This document shows, in pieces, positions 53,589-61,836 of a DNA stretch of 64,000 nt (its first letter is position 1; every line of letters begins with the position of its first letter). A model generated the notes under the pieces. That model did not search any database. It saw nothing but the letters and a program-made list of their open reading frames with translations, and was not told the DNA's origin. A program made the position numbers and the translations under genes. Location: assembly GCA_050296515.1 (NCBI GenBank), contig JBNKRJ010000108.1:1-64000 (forward strand), read 5' to 3'. Source of the DNA: NBLH01 sp050296515 (GTDB taxonomy: Bacteria > Bacteroidota > Bacteroidia > Bacteroidales > NBLH01).

Positions 53589-55904
53589 ATGAGCTATAAA
53601 AGCGAACTACATAAATTAATTGAGGAATTAGAACGAAAGGGCGAAAGACTTGAAGCTTTAATTCGGTTGAGTAAGTCATTAAAAGATGAAGAAAGAAGAC
53701 TTCCTATGTCTTTTAATGGTTTTTTGAACCTGGCTTCGCGAAAACCTGGTCATGCATTTCGTAATGTTTTTCAGTTGTTCTACGACATGGTGCAGCATTA
53801 TGTGCATAGAGTAGATGATGGGAAAAATAAGGATGATGAATCGGTTGGGTTTGTTAATTACGATTTTTCTAACTTATTCGAAAAAGATTGCGACGATCCT
53901 TTTTTTCCTGACAGGTTGTTTACCAACAGGTTCATGAAATTGGCTGTAGACATCAAACAAGCTTCACAAAACAATAGAATATTTCTGTTTGAAGGCCCAC
54001 CTGGAAGTGGGAAGAGTACTTTCTTAAATATTTTACTTCGTAAGCTGGAAGAATATACCTTAACACAGGAAGGAAGTATTTACGAAACTCACTGGAGATT
54101 GGATATTGAACGTTTAGGTGGGTTCAGGCGTTTTGAACGAGAGCTGCATAAAATTGCCTTGGAAACTGGTGATGCAGACTTGGTAGAAAGACTTATTTCG
54201 ACCCAGATAGAGGCTGATAAACTTCCAAAAAAATACCTTGAGTTTTCATGTCCGAGTCACGATCATCCTATTTTGCAAATTCCAAAATCTTATCGCAAGC
54301 AGTTTTTGGATGAATTGATTCAAGATGAAGAGTTTAAGTATAAGCTGTTTAATAATAAAGAATACGAGTGGATTCTAAAAGATATTCCATGTGGTATATG
54401 TAATTCGGTTTATGAAGTATTAATCGACCATATTGGCGAACCTCTGGAGATACTAAACATGATTAATGCCAGAAAAGTTAAATTCAGCAGACAGTTTGGC
54501 GAAGGAATCAGTGTTTTTAACCCGGGAGATCCTATACTTGAGCGTCCTGTGGAACAACCACATCTTCAAAGTATGCTGAACGATCTTCTTAAAACCGATG
54601 CGGTAAATTATATTTTTTCTTATCTGGCAAAAACCAATAATGGGGTATATGCTTTAATGGATATTAAGGAAAATAACATCAAGCGATTGATGGATCTGCA
54701 TGGTATTATTAGTGATGGTGTTCATAAGGTGGGCTATATTGAAGAACAAATTAAAACTTTATTTGTTGGATTAATTAACCCTGCAGATAAGCAACACTAT
54801 GAAAAAGTTCCATCATTTAGGGATAGGGTAATTACTGTTTCTGTTCCTTATGTGCTTGATTATAAGACAGAAGTGCTTATTTATAAAAACAAGTTTGGTT
54901 CTAAGCTGGAACGAATATTTCTTCCGAGAGTGCTTGAAAATGTGGCAAAAATCATCATTGCAAGCAGGCTAAAAAGAGAATCATTGGCCATTAAAAACTG
55001 GTTAAAACTTCATACTAAATACGAGAAATATACCGATCAGGACTTCTTGATTTTAAAAATGGAGCTTTATGCAGATAATATACCCGATTGGATAAGCGAA
55101 GAGGATGAGAAAGCTTTGAATAATGAAACTCGTCGGGAAATATTTAGAGCATCAAAGCAAGAGGGGAAAACCGGGATTTCAGGAAGACAATCACTATATC
55201 TGTTGAACAATTTTTTGAATAAGTATGCTGAGGGCGACAAGTTAATAAGAATGGATGATGTTCAGCAGTTTTACGCAAAGCATACCGAAGTAAAAAACTG
55301 GCTACCAGAAGGATTTGTCGATTCATTGGTTAATCAGTATGATTACAATGTATTACAGGAAATAAGAGAATCTATTTACTTTTTTAATAAAGAGCAGATT
55401 TCGCGCGATATAATGAACTATTTGTATTGCGCTAACTTTGAGGACGGAACAACAGTTGAATCGCCATATACGAAAGATAAAATTGAGGTTACTGAAGACT
55501 TCTTCAAGAATTTTGAAGCCATCTTTTTAGGAGCTACAAGTACAAAAAAAATGCGTGATTCATTCAGGGAGAGTGTTCAAAGTGAATATGTAACCAAAAC
55601 CCTCTCTGTTGAAATTCAGGTAAAAAACAAAAAGTTAGAAGAAACCGAGCAATTTGAGAATTTGTTCGAAAAATATACAAAGAGCTTAAAAGAGAATGCC
55701 CTTGTGCCATACATAAATAATGACAGTTTTAGAATGGCAATTAAAGATTATAATACATCGTTGTTTAAGAAATATGATTCAAGGTTAAAAAAAGATGTAA
55801 AACAGTTACTTGAACAACTTGTGAGTCGTTTTAATTATGAGCTTGAAAGTGCAAAGCAAATTTCACTGTATGCTTTAGATAAGAGCCTCCCTGCCAGATT
55901 TTAA
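53589..55904 (+). CDS. Second PrkA-like AAA/kinase protein with an inserted Cys/His cluster
   Basis: This 771-residue paralogue of the gene at 48325 keeps the Walker A motif G136-PPGSGK-S143 and the PrkA layout, but differs widely in sequence. A probable zinc-binding insert is present at about 221-271: 'CPSHDHP' (C221) and 'CGICNSV' (C268, C271), spaced by about 45 residues. The first copy lacks this insert. I chose ATG 53589, preceded by AAGGA, over the TTG 18 bases earlier. It ends the four-gene prkA-yeaH-spoVR-prkA set. A two-kinase version suggests either a heteromer or kinases with different inputs; that is inference. Confidence 0.82.
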   Translation: MSYKSELHKLIEELERKGERLEALIRLSKSLKDEERRLPMSFNGFLNLASRKPGHAFRNVFQLFYDMVQHYVHRVDDGKNKDDESVGFVNYDFSNLFEKDCDDPFFPDRLFTNRFMKLAVDIKQASQNNRIFLFEGPPGSGKSTFLNILLRKLEEYTLTQEGSIYETHWRLDIERLGGFRRFERELHKIALETGDADLVERLISTQIEADKLPKKYLEFSCPSHDHPILQIPKSYRKQFLDELIQDEEFKYKLFNNKEYEWILKDIPCGICNSVYEVLIDHIGEPLEILNMINARKVKFSRQFGEGISVFNPGDPILERPVEQPHLQSMLNDLLKTDAVNYIFSYLAKTNNGVYALMDIKENNIKRLMDLHGIISDGVHKVGYIEEQIKTLFVGLINPADKQHYEKVPSFRDRVITVSVPYVLDYKTEVLIYKNKFGSKLERIFLPRVLENVAKIIIASRLKRESLAIKNWLKLHTKYEKYTDQDFLILKMELYADNIPDWISEEDEKALNNETRREIFRASKQEGKTGISGRQSLYLLNNFLNKYAEGDKLIRMDDVQQFYAKHTEVKNWLPEGFVDSLVNQYDYNVLQEIRESIYFFNKEQISRDIMNYLYCANFEDGTTVESPYTKDKIEVTEDFFKNFEAIFLGATSTKKMRDSFRESVQSEYVTKTLSVEIQVKNKKLEETEQFENLFEKYTKSLKENALVPYINNDSFRMAIKDYNTSLFKKYDSRLKKDVKQLLEQLVSRFNYELESAKQISLYALDKSLPARF

Positions 55905-56036
55905 CCGCTAGTGTCATAAAAAACTGGAATGATAAAGAACTGGTCTATTAGAAATAAGCTCGTATTTTATATCAAAACACTAGTGAATTAAGGCAATTGC
56001 TGAAGAACTAAACAATGAAATACAATATTTCCACGT

Positions 56037-57083
56037 TTAGCTTGTTTTCAGTTTTTCAATATCCTTAAAGTTTGGTTTTACAATTCCTTTTTCGGTAATA
56101 ATTCCTGTAATTAATTCTGCAGGAGTAACATCAAATGCAGGGTTAATTGCCTCTGAACCAGGTGATGCAACTAATATTTTTGTCAATGCGCCATCTTTAT
56201 TAGGTCCTTCCTGGTACAAAACTTCGTTTTGGCTACGCTCCTCAATAGGTATCTGTTTGCCATCGGTGCAGTTAAAATCAAACGTAGATAGAGGTGCTGC
56301 CACATAAAACGGAATATTGTAATATTTTGCTGCAATTGCCTTCTCCAAAGTGCCTATTTTATTAGCAACATCGCCGTTTGCAGCGATTCTGTCTGCTCCT
56401 ACAATCATCATATCAACTTTTCCTTGAGACATTAAGTAAGCTCCTGCATTATCAGGTATAATTGCATGTGGGATATTTTCATTTTTTAGTTCCCAGGCAG
56501 TTAATCTGGCTCCCTGACTTCTCGGACGGGTTTCGTCGACATAAACAAAAATATTTTTACCAGATTTTTTTGCCATATATATTGGTGAAAGTGCCGTTCC
56601 ATGGTCTACAAAAGCTAGCCAGCCAGCATTACAATGTGTTTCTATCCTGAAGCCGTCTTTGATTAATTCATTACCTAACTCTCCAATTTTTTGACTGTCA
56701 ACTTTGTCTTTTTCTGCAACTTCATAAGCGGCTTTTATTGCTTCTTCTTTACTTTTTAAAGCTGCACTGTACACTTTTTCAGTTGCTGCAAAAAGGTTTC
56801 TTGCTGTGGGGCGGGTGGCTTCAATTTCTTCTTTTGCTTTTTTTATAAATTCATAATAATTAGATTCTTTTGCTTCCATAACTGCCTGGGCCATAGCAAA
56901 TCCAGCAGAGGCTCCAATAGCACCAGCTCCCCTGATTATCATTGTTTTAATGGCATGGCAGCTATCAAGGTAATTATTGGCAGTAAATATTCTAAATTCA
57001 AAAGGAAGGTAATTTTGTTCTATCATGTGAACTTTTTCACTTTCCATCCAAATGGTTTCGTAGTTTTTACCGTTTACAAGCAT
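56037..57083 (-). CDS. mtnA: S-methyl-5-thioribose-1-phosphate isomerase
   Basis: The protein (348 residues) matches MtnA of the methionine salvage pathway and converts methylthioribose-1-phosphate to methylthioribulose-1-phosphate. Visible family motifs are 'IRGAGAIGASAGFAMA' (about 50), 'TRPTARNLFAA', the catalytic-Cys segment 'THCNAGWLA' (about 152), 'VDETRPRSQGARLTAWEL' and the catalytic-Asp segment 'VGADRIAANGDVANKIGT' (about 230). A related fold is found in eIF2B, but the Cys/Asp pair supports the isomerase. Other mtn genes are not nearby; the AMP nucleosidase and PNP genes within 6 kb are in related purine salvage. Confidence 0.93.
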   Translation of the reverse strand: MLVNGKNYETIWMESEKVHMIEQNYLPFEFRIFTANNYLDSCHAIKTMIIRGAGAIGASAGFAMAQAVMEAKESNYYEFIKKAKEEIEATRPTARNLFAATEKVYSAALKSKEEAIKAAYEVAEKDKVDSQKIGELGNELIKDGFRIETHCNAGWLAFVDHGTALSPIYMAKKSGKNIFVYVDETRPRSQGARLTAWELKNENIPHAIIPDNAGAYLMSQGKVDMMIVGADRIAANGDVANKIGTLEKAIAAKYYNIPFYVAAPLSTFDFNCTDGKQIPIEERSQNEVLYQEGPNKDGALTKILVASPGSEAINPAFDVTPAELITGIITEKGIVKPNFKDIEKLKTS

Positions 57084-57136
57084 TTCTTATATATAAAATT
57101 AAAATTCAATCTTTACCCAATCTTTCGTCTGTTTTA

Positions 57137-57586
57137 TTAACCTTTAGCACTAATAATATCTTTATAATCAGGTATTTCCTTTAAAAATGAATAGCTTTTT
57201 TTAAGATAATCAATTTTGCAAATATAGTTTTGTTTGCCATTGCTCACCAGCAAATAATCAACTTTAAACTGGAGGTTGTACTTCGAAATTTGTTCAAAAA
57301 CATCCTGAGTGATCTTTACATTTTCTGCTTTGCATTCAACAATCATTCTGGGTTTTCCTAAATTATCATAAATGACAATATCAGCCCTGAAAAACTGTTG
57401 TTTTCCCTCAAGCTTCTGTTCTACACGTATCAGGTTTTTAGGATATCCTTTTTCTTCGGTTAAATACAGCAGTAAGTTCTGGCGAACCCACTCCTCAGGC
57501 GTTAGTACTAGATGCTTTTTTCTAATCACATCCAGCACATACCTTTTTCCTTCTTTTTCAATGATTTTAAGCTTATTAGTATTCAA
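57137..57586 (-). CDS. HsdR_N-like nuclease-domain protein
   Basis: The 149-residue protein has the type I restriction enzyme R-subunit N-terminal fold: 'LIRVEQKLEGKQQFFRADIVIYDNLGKPRMIVECKAENVKI' contains an acidic residue followed by an E-x-K pair (about 70-100), the usual PD-(D/E)xK nuclease arrangement. It lacks the ATPase part of HsdR and stands alone, so its role is unclear; similar short proteins are widespread in Bacteroidota and are often called 'type I restriction enzyme HsdR N-terminal domain protein'. The start is TTG, the only start codon in this frame. It follows mtnA on the same strand in reverse, with the mtnA gene downstream by 53 bp. Confidence 0.8.
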   Translation of the reverse strand: MNTNKLKIIEKEGKRYVLDVIRKKHLVLTPEEWVRQNLLLYLTEEKGYPKNLIRVEQKLEGKQQFFRADIVIYDNLGKPRMIVECKAENVKITQDVFEQISKYNLQFKVDYLLVSNGKQNYICKIDYLKKSYSFLKEIPDYKDIISAKG

Positions 57587-57849
57587 ACCGGTTCTGTTCT
57601 TTGTTTCAAATTTGGTGATAAAAATAGGAAAATAATCATTAAATTGTACTACTTTTGTTGCCCAAACTAAAATTGGCTTTTGCTTTTAATTTACTAATAG
57701 TCAATTTGTTGTAAAATGCAGTTAGATGAATCATCCATGGTGAATTTTTAATACCAAGGACATAATTATTAAAAATAAATTACATGAATCAAGGGGGCGC
57801 TTATTGTGGATGTTCCATCAGACCAATAAAATAATTAAAAAACAAACTG

Positions 57850-58620
57850 ATGAAATCGAAAAAAGAAATAGTTGAAAATTGGCTGCCCAGGTATACAGAT
57901 AGGCCCTTGGATGAATTCACACCTTATATTCTGTTAACCAACTTTCAGAATTATGTTGAAATGTTTGCCAAAGAATTTGATGTTCCTGTTCGGGGGATGA
58001 ATAGTCCAATGCCCAATGCTTCTGCTAATGGAATAACCATAATAAACTTTGGAATGGGTAGTCCGAATGCCGCCACCGTTATGGATTTATTGAGTGCAAT
58101 ACATCCAAAGGCTGTTCTTTTTCTCGGAAAATGTGGAGGTTTAAAGAAGAAGAATAAAGTAGGGGATTTGATTATTCCAATTGCAGCTATTAGAAGTGAA
58201 GGAACCTCTAATGATTATTTACCACCAGAAATTCCTTCATTACCAGCGTTTAATTTACAACGTGCTGTTTCATCAACCATTAGAAATCATAAACGTGATT
58301 ATTGGACTGGAACAGTATATACTACAAACAAAAGGGTTTGGGAATACGACGACCGGTTTAAAAAATACCTGGTAAAAACCCGTTCGATGGCAATTGATAT
58401 GGAAACTGCCACAATTTTCACAGTAGGTTTTGTAAATGAAATCCCTACAGGAGCATTGTTACTAGTTTCTGATCAGCCAATGATTTCTGAAGGTGTGAAA
58501 ACTGCTGCCAGCGATAAGGCTGTTACTAATCAATTTGTGGAAGAACATCTGCAAGTTGGTATTGAATCGCTAGCTGAGATTAAAGAAGATGGAAAATCTG
58601 TAAAACATCTAAAATTCTAA
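57850..58620 (+). CDS. amn: AMP nucleosidase
   Basis: The protein (256 residues) belongs to the nucleoside phosphorylase fold: 'INFGMGSPNAATVMDLL', 'AVLFLGKCGGLKKKNKVGDLIIPIAAIRSEG' and 'SMAIDMETATIFTVGF', which contains the typical Glu of the active site. The short length is the Bacteroidota-type AMP nucleosidase, which lacks the N-terminal regulatory domain of E. coli Amn (about 480). It splits AMP into adenine and ribose 5-phosphate. It is followed by holA after 18 bp. Purine nucleoside phosphorylase is encoded about 4 kb further on. Confidence 0.87.
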   Translation: MKSKKEIVENWLPRYTDRPLDEFTPYILLTNFQNYVEMFAKEFDVPVRGMNSPMPNASANGITIINFGMGSPNAATVMDLLSAIHPKAVLFLGKCGGLKKKNKVGDLIIPIAAIRSEGTSNDYLPPEIPSLPAFNLQRAVSSTIRNHKRDYWTGTVYTTNKRVWEYDDRFKKYLVKTRSMAIDMETATIFTVGFVNEIPTGALLLVSDQPMISEGVKTAASDKAVTNQFVEEHLQVGIESLAEIKEDGKSVKHLKF

Positions 58621-58638
58621 CAAAAAGCCGCTAACAGA

Positions 58639-59637
58639 ATGACTTTTGATCAAATAATGACAGATTTAAAGAATAAGATTTATAAACCGATCTATTTTTT
58701 GATGGGGGAGGAGTCATTCTATATTGATAAAATTACTGAATATATTGAAAAAAAAGTCTTAGCAGATAACGAAAAGGCATTTAATCAAACAATAGTCTAC
58801 GGACGCGATACTGATGCACTGGCAATTGATAATATCTCAAAGAGATTTCCAATGATGTCTAGTCATCAGGTTGTGATTGTAAAGGAAGCGCAGAACCTGA
58901 AGGATATCGAAAAGCTTCAGTATTATGCAAGTAATCCATTGAAGTCCACTGTTTTAGTGATTAATTATAAGTACAAGACATTGGATAAACGGAAAAAGTT
59001 GTATAAAGAAATTGAAGCCAATGGTATTATTTTCGAATCCAAAAAGCTTTATGACAATCAAGTACCTGACTGGATAAATAAGTATCTAAAAAACAAAGAT
59101 TATACAATTGATCCGGTAGCCTCTGCTTTACTAACTGAGTTTTTGGGAACCAATTTAAGTAAAGTTTCCAATGAGCTGGATAAACTGATTATTTCTTTGC
59201 CAAAAGGTTCAAAAATTACTGCAAAACATATTGAAGAAAACATTGGAATAAGCAAGGATTTCAATAATTTTGAGTTGCAAAATGCCCTGGTGAAAAAAGA
59301 CGTATTAAAAGCCAATCAGATTGTAAACTATTTTGATAAAAACCAGAAAGAAAATCCGATAATTTTAACAATTAGTTCCCTTTTTACATTTTATAAAAGG
59401 TTGTTAATCTATCATTTTTTAAAAGATAAAAACCCCAGGAGCATTGCAGCTTCCCTTCAAATAAATCCTTATTTTGTAAAAGATTACCAATTGGCGGCTA
59501 AACGTTACAACGCAAAAAAAACGGTGGCCATAATTTCCTGGTTACGTGAGTACGATATGAAATCAAAAGGTTACAATAATGCCGGTGCCGGACCAGGTGA
59601 TTTGCTTAAGGAGTTGATTTTTAAGATACTGCATTAG
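58639..59637 (+). CDS. holA: DNA polymerase III delta subunit (clamp-loader)
   Basis: The 332-residue protein has the HolA layout: an N-terminal P-loop-like AAA region with 'IYFLMGEESFYIDKI' (about 18-33) and 'RFPMMSSHQVVIVKEAQNL' (about 68-86), a central lid, and a C-terminal collar domain ('ENPIILTISSLFTFYKRLLIYHF', about 240). HolA is the wrench of the clamp loader that opens the beta clamp at the replication fork. It sits 18 bp behind the AMP nucleosidase gene and is probably co-transcribed. The length is normal. Confidence 0.88.
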   Translation: MTFDQIMTDLKNKIYKPIYFLMGEESFYIDKITEYIEKKVLADNEKAFNQTIVYGRDTDALAIDNISKRFPMMSSHQVVIVKEAQNLKDIEKLQYYASNPLKSTVLVINYKYKTLDKRKKLYKEIEANGIIFESKKLYDNQVPDWINKYLKNKDYTIDPVASALLTEFLGTNLSKVSNELDKLIISLPKGSKITAKHIEENIGISKDFNNFELQNALVKKDVLKANQIVNYFDKNQKENPIILTISSLFTFYKRLLIYHFLKDKNPRSIAASLQINPYFVKDYQLAAKRYNAKKTVAIISWLREYDMKSKGYNNAGAGPGDLLKELIFKILH

Positions 59638-59657
59638 TGAAGTGTCAATGCTAATTC

Positions 59658-59804
59658 GGGGCTGTATCAAAACTAGTTTTGTGATAAATTTTTCTTTCAA
59701 TCTTGCATTAATCCAATCAATCTGCTTTCAATCTTGTTGAAATACGCTCTTTTGTTGTTGAAATGAAAGTAAAATTGCATTGAATTAGACTTTTGATACA
59801 ACCC
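59658..59804. repeat. 147-bp MITE-like element with 15-bp terminal inverted repeats
   Basis: GGGGCTGTATCAAAA at the left end and TTTTGATACAACCCC at the right end match as inverted repeats in 14 of 15 positions. The interior is AT-rich and has no coding frame. Partial copies of the left end occur at 36138 and possibly 48058. It resembles a non-autonomous transposable or palindromic intergenic element. Confidence 0.65.
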
Positions 59805-59854
59805 CAGATTACCTGAAATATCATACCTGATTTAACACAAGTTTTTTTAATTTT

Positions 59855-59877
59855 TTATTTAGAATTAGTCTAAATAA
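59855..59877. promoter_or_regulatory. 23-bp palindromic operator candidate (copy 2)
   Basis: TTATTTAGA and TCTAAATAA flank the spacer ATTAG. The sequence is identical to the reverse complement of copy 1 at 24042-24064. It lies 79 bp before the flavodoxin start and would overlap the -33 region of the promoter with the -7 element at 59890-59897, so a bound repressor would block transcription. Regulation by iron is inferred from the flavodoxin function and the DtxR-like core. Confidence 0.75.
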
Positions 59878-59889
59878 ATTTTTTTTATT

Positions 59890-59897
59890 TACTTTTG
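59890..59897 (+). promoter_or_regulatory. -7 element of the flavodoxin promoter
   Basis: TACTTTTG fits TAnnTTTG exactly and lies 12 bp downstream of the palindromic operator and 59 bp before the start codon. Confidence 0.55.
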
Positions 59898-59956
59898 TCT
59901 TACACTCAAAAAATGGTGTAACTCTAATCTTATTATCAAATTAACATTAATAAAAA

Positions 59957-60460
59957 ATGAAAACAGGAATTTTTTATGGCTTTAGTTCTGGCAAAACGCA
60001 AGCAGTTGGTGAGCGTATTGTAAGAGAATTTGGAGACAATATTGAAATTAACGATATAGAAGAAATTAAGGGCGCAAAGTTTTTAGAATACGATCTGATT
60101 ATAATTGGTGTTTCAACGTGGTTTGACGGAGGTTTACCTGAATATTGGGAGGACTTTTTACCTGAGTTTGAAAATGCTGATTTAAAAGATAAGAAAATAG
60201 CCATTTTTGGTCTTGGTAACCAGCAAGGTTATCCGGAAAATTTTGGCGATGCTATTGCAGTTTTAGCAGATGTTTTAGAGCCAAGAGGTGGTAATCTGAT
60301 TGGCTTTACATCTACAGATGGTTATAATTTTGAGGCATCTAAATCGATTCGTGATGGAAAATTCATGGGCTTGTTAATTGATGAAGAAACACAGCCAGAA
60401 TTGACAGTTGATAGAGTGAAAAACTGGGTAGCTCTGATAAAAAAGGAATATTCTGCTTAA
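59957..60460 (+). CDS. fldA: Long-chain flavodoxin
   Basis: The protein of 167 residues is a bacterial long-chain flavodoxin. The FMN phosphate loop reads 'YGFSSGKTQAVGERI' (usual: T/S-x-T-G-x-T), then 'YDLIIIGVSTWFDGGLPEYWEDF' with the W that stacks on the flavin, and 'KIAIFGLGNQQGYPENFGDAI' with the family Tyr region. The insertion after residue 120 is that of long-chain forms. It carries electrons and commonly replaces ferredoxin when iron is scarce. The 23-bp palindrome in its promoter and an identical one before the YyaL-like gene point to shared control. It ends in a hairpin terminator. Confidence 0.93.
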   Translation: MKTGIFYGFSSGKTQAVGERIVREFGDNIEINDIEEIKGAKFLEYDLIIIGVSTWFDGGLPEYWEDFLPEFENADLKDKKIAIFGLGNQQGYPENFGDAIAVLADVLEPRGGNLIGFTSTDGYNFEASKSIRDGKFMGLLIDEETQPELTVDRVKNWVALIKKEYSA

Positions 60461-60524
60461 AACAAAAGTTAGTTTTCTAATTATAATTGAGTTTTTGATC
60501 TGATAATTTTTCGATAGTTGATTG

Positions 60525-60560
60525 AACCTTAAAGGCCTTTATTTGTCTTTAAGGTTTTTT
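60525..60560 (+). terminator. Flavodoxin terminator
   Basis: AACCTTAAAG pairs with CTTTAAGGTT across a 12-nt loop and a run of T follows. It is 65 bp after the flavodoxin stop codon. Confidence 0.85.
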
Positions 60561-60573
60561 ATTTTTGCTAATT

Positions 60574-61836
60574 ATGCTACTATCGATACTTGGATCTTTA
60601 CAAAAAACCTGTAAAGCTATTTTAATTTGGGGATTTCTATTCTGTTGTTATTATCTTGCTGATTCTCAACAAAATATTCTACTTAAAGGAGGAGTAGTTG
60701 ATAAACACACAGGACAGTCTTTGCCTTATGCAAGTATTGGATTATCAAAAAGTAGTTTGGGAACAATTTCAAACCAGAAGGGCGAATTTAAAATTGTAAT
60801 TCCTTCAGAGTTAATTGATGAAAAGATTATCTTTTCATTCTTAGGGTATAAAACCTGTAAAATTCCTGTTAAGGACTGCATTGGTAAAAATCTTCAAATA
60901 AAATTATCAGTATTGCCAGTTGAATTAGAGGCTGTAAATGTGAAATACAGGGGCCCAAAAGATTTAATTGTTGCAGCTTTAAATGCCGTTTCGGATAATT
61001 TTCCGAATTACCCTTTAAATCTAACTGCCTTTTACAGAGAAGAAGTGACAGAAAATAATGAACCAATACAGTTTATTGAGGCTGTTATTCAAATTTATAA
61101 GGCTGCATACAACAAAAAAGACAGGGACAGAATTAGAATAGTTAAAGCAAGAGAACAAGCAGATCTTAAACCCTCCGTTTTTTTTAATTACCTGTATTTC
61201 GTAAATGGGCCCTATGAATCATTGTCGCTTGATATTGGCAAATATCCCAAAGGTTTTATCAATGTTTTGGATAACTCCGCAAACTTTCTGAATTACAGGC
61301 ATTTCAAACATTATACTTACGATTTTAAAGAAGCTGTTTTTGATGGAAGTACCAATGAAAACTATATCATTACGTTTCAACCAAAAACAAAAAAGGCTTT
61401 GCTTCAGGGCAAGATTGTTTTAGATAAACAAAGTCTTGCACCTGTATTGGTTGAATTCTGGATAAGTGAAAACCGCTTGGCTGATGCCAGATTAATCTCT
61501 TACGAAAATGAGCAATACATTAATAATGAGGGGTTTTACACAAAAGCACTAAATTATCATTGTAGGGTAAACTTTAAGAAATTCAAGAACAGTTGTATTA
61601 TAAGCAATTCAAAGATGGATTACAGTTTTCAGTTTATTCCTTTTTCTGGTGGCGAAACTTACAAAATATCCAACTCAATCGATTTTGTGGTGACAGAAAT
61701 CGATGAGAAGAATATTGAAAAGTTTAAGCTGTTTAAACCTGTTTGGCGAAATGTTTCTTTAAGTAAACAACTTGGAAAATACGATTCCGAATTTTGGGAA
61801 AACTACAACATCATTAAAAGTACCAGTGAAGATTAG
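60574..61836 (+). CDS. Outer-membrane/secreted protein with carboxypeptidase-regulatory-like domain
   Basis: After a hydrophobic signal or anchor segment (about 1-30) there is a carboxypeptidase D regulatory-like domain (about 35-120; 'GGVVDKHTGQSLPYASIGLSKSSLGTISNQKGEFKI'), as in TonB receptors, but without plug and barrel. The rest (about 125-420) is beta-rich with segments such as 'LNLTAFYREEVTENNEPIQFIEAVIQIYK' and 'YIITFQPKTKKALLQGKIVLDKQSL'. Proteins of this layout are common in Bacteroidota and function is unknown. I chose ATG 60574 over TTG 60565. Its stop overlaps by three bases the end of the convergent PNP gene. Confidence 0.7.
   Translation: MLLSILGSLQKTCKAILIWGFLFCCYYLADSQQNILLKGGVVDKHTGQSLPYASIGLSKSSLGTISNQKGEFKIVIPSELIDEKIIFSFLGYKTCKIPVKDCIGKNLQIKLSVLPVELEAVNVKYRGPKDLIVAALNAVSDNFPNYPLNLTAFYREEVTENNEPIQFIEAVIQIYKAAYNKKDRDRIRIVKAREQADLKPSVFFNYLYFVNGPYESLSLDIGKYPKGFINVLDNSANFLNYRHFKHYTYDFKEAVFDGSTNENYIITFQPKTKKALLQGKIVLDKQSLAPVLVEFWISENRLADARLISYENEQYINNEGFYTKALNYHCRVNFKKFKNSCIISNSKMDYSFQFIPFSGGETYKISNSIDFVVTEIDEKNIEKFKLFKPVWRNVSLSKQLGKYDSEFWENYNIIKSTSED

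Larger units (their letters stand above)
59638..59956. other. 319-bp upstream region of the flavodoxin gene
   Basis: The gap holds the 147-bp inverted-repeat element (59658-59804), the 23-bp palindromic operator (59855-59877) and a -7-like element (59890-59897). No gene is present. Confidence 0.8.
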
